Shown here: one piece after another, positions 5,336-5,743 of the stretch
How positions within the stretch are numbered: the stretch's first letter is position 1
Layout: every line of letters starts with the position of its first letter
From: 13-1-40CM-64-14 sp036393975
GTDB taxonomy: Bacteria; Sysuimicrobiota; Sysuimicrobiia; Sysuimicrobiales; Kaftiobacteriaceae
Direction of reading: 5' to 3'
Length of the DNA: 5,743 nucleotides
Assembly: GCA_036393975.1 (NCBI GenBank)
Contig: DASWFZ010000034.1
Span: forward strand, 1-5,743
Program-made: the position numbers and the translations under genes
Notes under the pieces: model-generated
Databases searched by the model: none
Seen by the model: the letters and a program-made list of their open reading frames with translations, nothing else
What the model was told of the DNA's origin: nothing

Positions 5336-5743
5336 ATGCGCAAACTTGGGGGTTTCGGTGTTGCCCTCGTGCTGGCCGCGACGACGGGGCTGATCTGGAC
5401 CACGTCGCGCGGACAGGCGCAGAGCTCCGTCCAGACGCAGACGGTCGTGAGCGATCTGGAGATTCCCTGGGCGGCACAGTTCGCGGGCGACGGACGGCTG
5501 TTCCTGACGGAGCGGCCGGGGCGCATCCGCATCATCCGCAACGACAAACTGGATCCCCAGCCCTGGGCAACGATTCCCGTCGCGCATGTCGGGGAGGGAG
5601 GTCTGCTGGGGCTGGCGCTCGCGCCTGATTTTACCCGCAGCAAGTTCGTGTATGTCTACTACACCTATCAGGCGGACGGTCGCTTGTGGAACCGCGTCAC
5701 ACGGTTGATCGATCAGAATGGGCGAGGAGAAATCGACCGCGTG
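5336..5743 (+). CDS. PQQ-dependent sugar dehydrogenase (aldose/glucose-sorbosone type), N-terminal 136 codons
   Basis: The ATG at 5336 has a Shine-Dalgarno GGAGAGGA (5323-5330) five bases upstream. The frame is open to the window end. It begins with a signal peptide (MRKLGGF, hydrophobic 8-20, likely cut near QAQ at 27-29). Then come the first blades of the beta-propeller typical of secreted PQQ sugar dehydrogenases: VVSDLEIPWAAQFAGDGRLF (37-56), LTERPGRIRII (57-67), GEGGLLGLALAPDF (86-99), FVYVYYTY (104-111), and NRVTRL (119-124). The family oxidises aldose sugars outside the cytoplasm using PQQ and calcium. The catalytic histidine and most PQQ ligands lie beyond the window, so activity cannot be judged. 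Full members are usually about 350-450 residues. It is probably co-transcribed with the YceI-like gene. Confidence 0.9.
   Translation, partial: MRKLGGFGVALVLAATTGLIWTTSRGQAQSSVQTQTVVSDLEIPWAAQFAGDGRLFLTERPGRIRIIRNDKLDPQPWATIPVAHVGEGGLLGLALAPDFTRSKFVYVYYTYQADGRLWNRVTRLIDQNGRGEIDRV

Noticed and set aside
1..5743. CRISPR array or insertion sequence with terminal inverted repeats
   Set aside because: No regularly spaced repeats and no transposase motif were seen; the only long direct repeat is the tRNA-derived pair.

Overview
The window looks like high-GC bacterial chromosome with short intergenic gaps, Shine-Dalgarno sequences before most genes and a tRNA gene with an encoded CCA. The gene mix (BcrA/CcmA-type ABC exporter, YceI-like secreted protein, PQQ-dependent sugar dehydrogenase, DUF3237-like protein) would suit a Chloroflexota (Thermomicrobia-like) or similar soil or thermophilic lineage. 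That placement is a low-confidence guess; nothing here is taxon-diagnostic.

Left part (1-1200, minus strand): a two-gene ABC exporter operon. The ATPase (137-1045) is complete, and the start of its ABC-2 permease (1-147) overlaps it by 11 bp. A good sigma70-like promoter (1060-1088) sits so close to the ATPase start that the transcript should be almost leaderless. A 15-bp tandem repeat lies further upstream (1169-1200).

Middle part (about 1200-3435): a poorly coding stretch, then one gene for a secreted 412-residue protein of unknown function (1936-3174, minus), then tRNA-Gly(CCC) (3361-3435, minus). The last part of this tRNA gene plus 31 bp beyond it is repeated at 1498-1556 (55 of 59 positions identical, offset 1832 bp). 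Two att-like copies at a tRNA 3' end, one with the intact tRNA and one with only its end, are the layout left by site-specific integration. The secreted-protein gene would be cargo of a small or decayed element. No integrase is visible inside.

Right part (3436-4441, minus strand): a small four-helix membrane protein (3492-3857) behind a DUF3237-like gene (3968-4441). The latter is broken by two opposite single-base length changes in C runs: one C too many near the start, one too few about 48 codons later. Correcting both gives a continuous 157-residue protein with family motifs throughout.

Far right (4442-5743, plus strand): a divergently read pair of secreted proteins, a YceI-like protein (4619-5296) and, 39 bp later, the first 136 codons of a PQQ-dependent sugar dehydrogenase (5336 to the window end). 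They are probably co-transcribed from a candidate promoter at 4545-4574.
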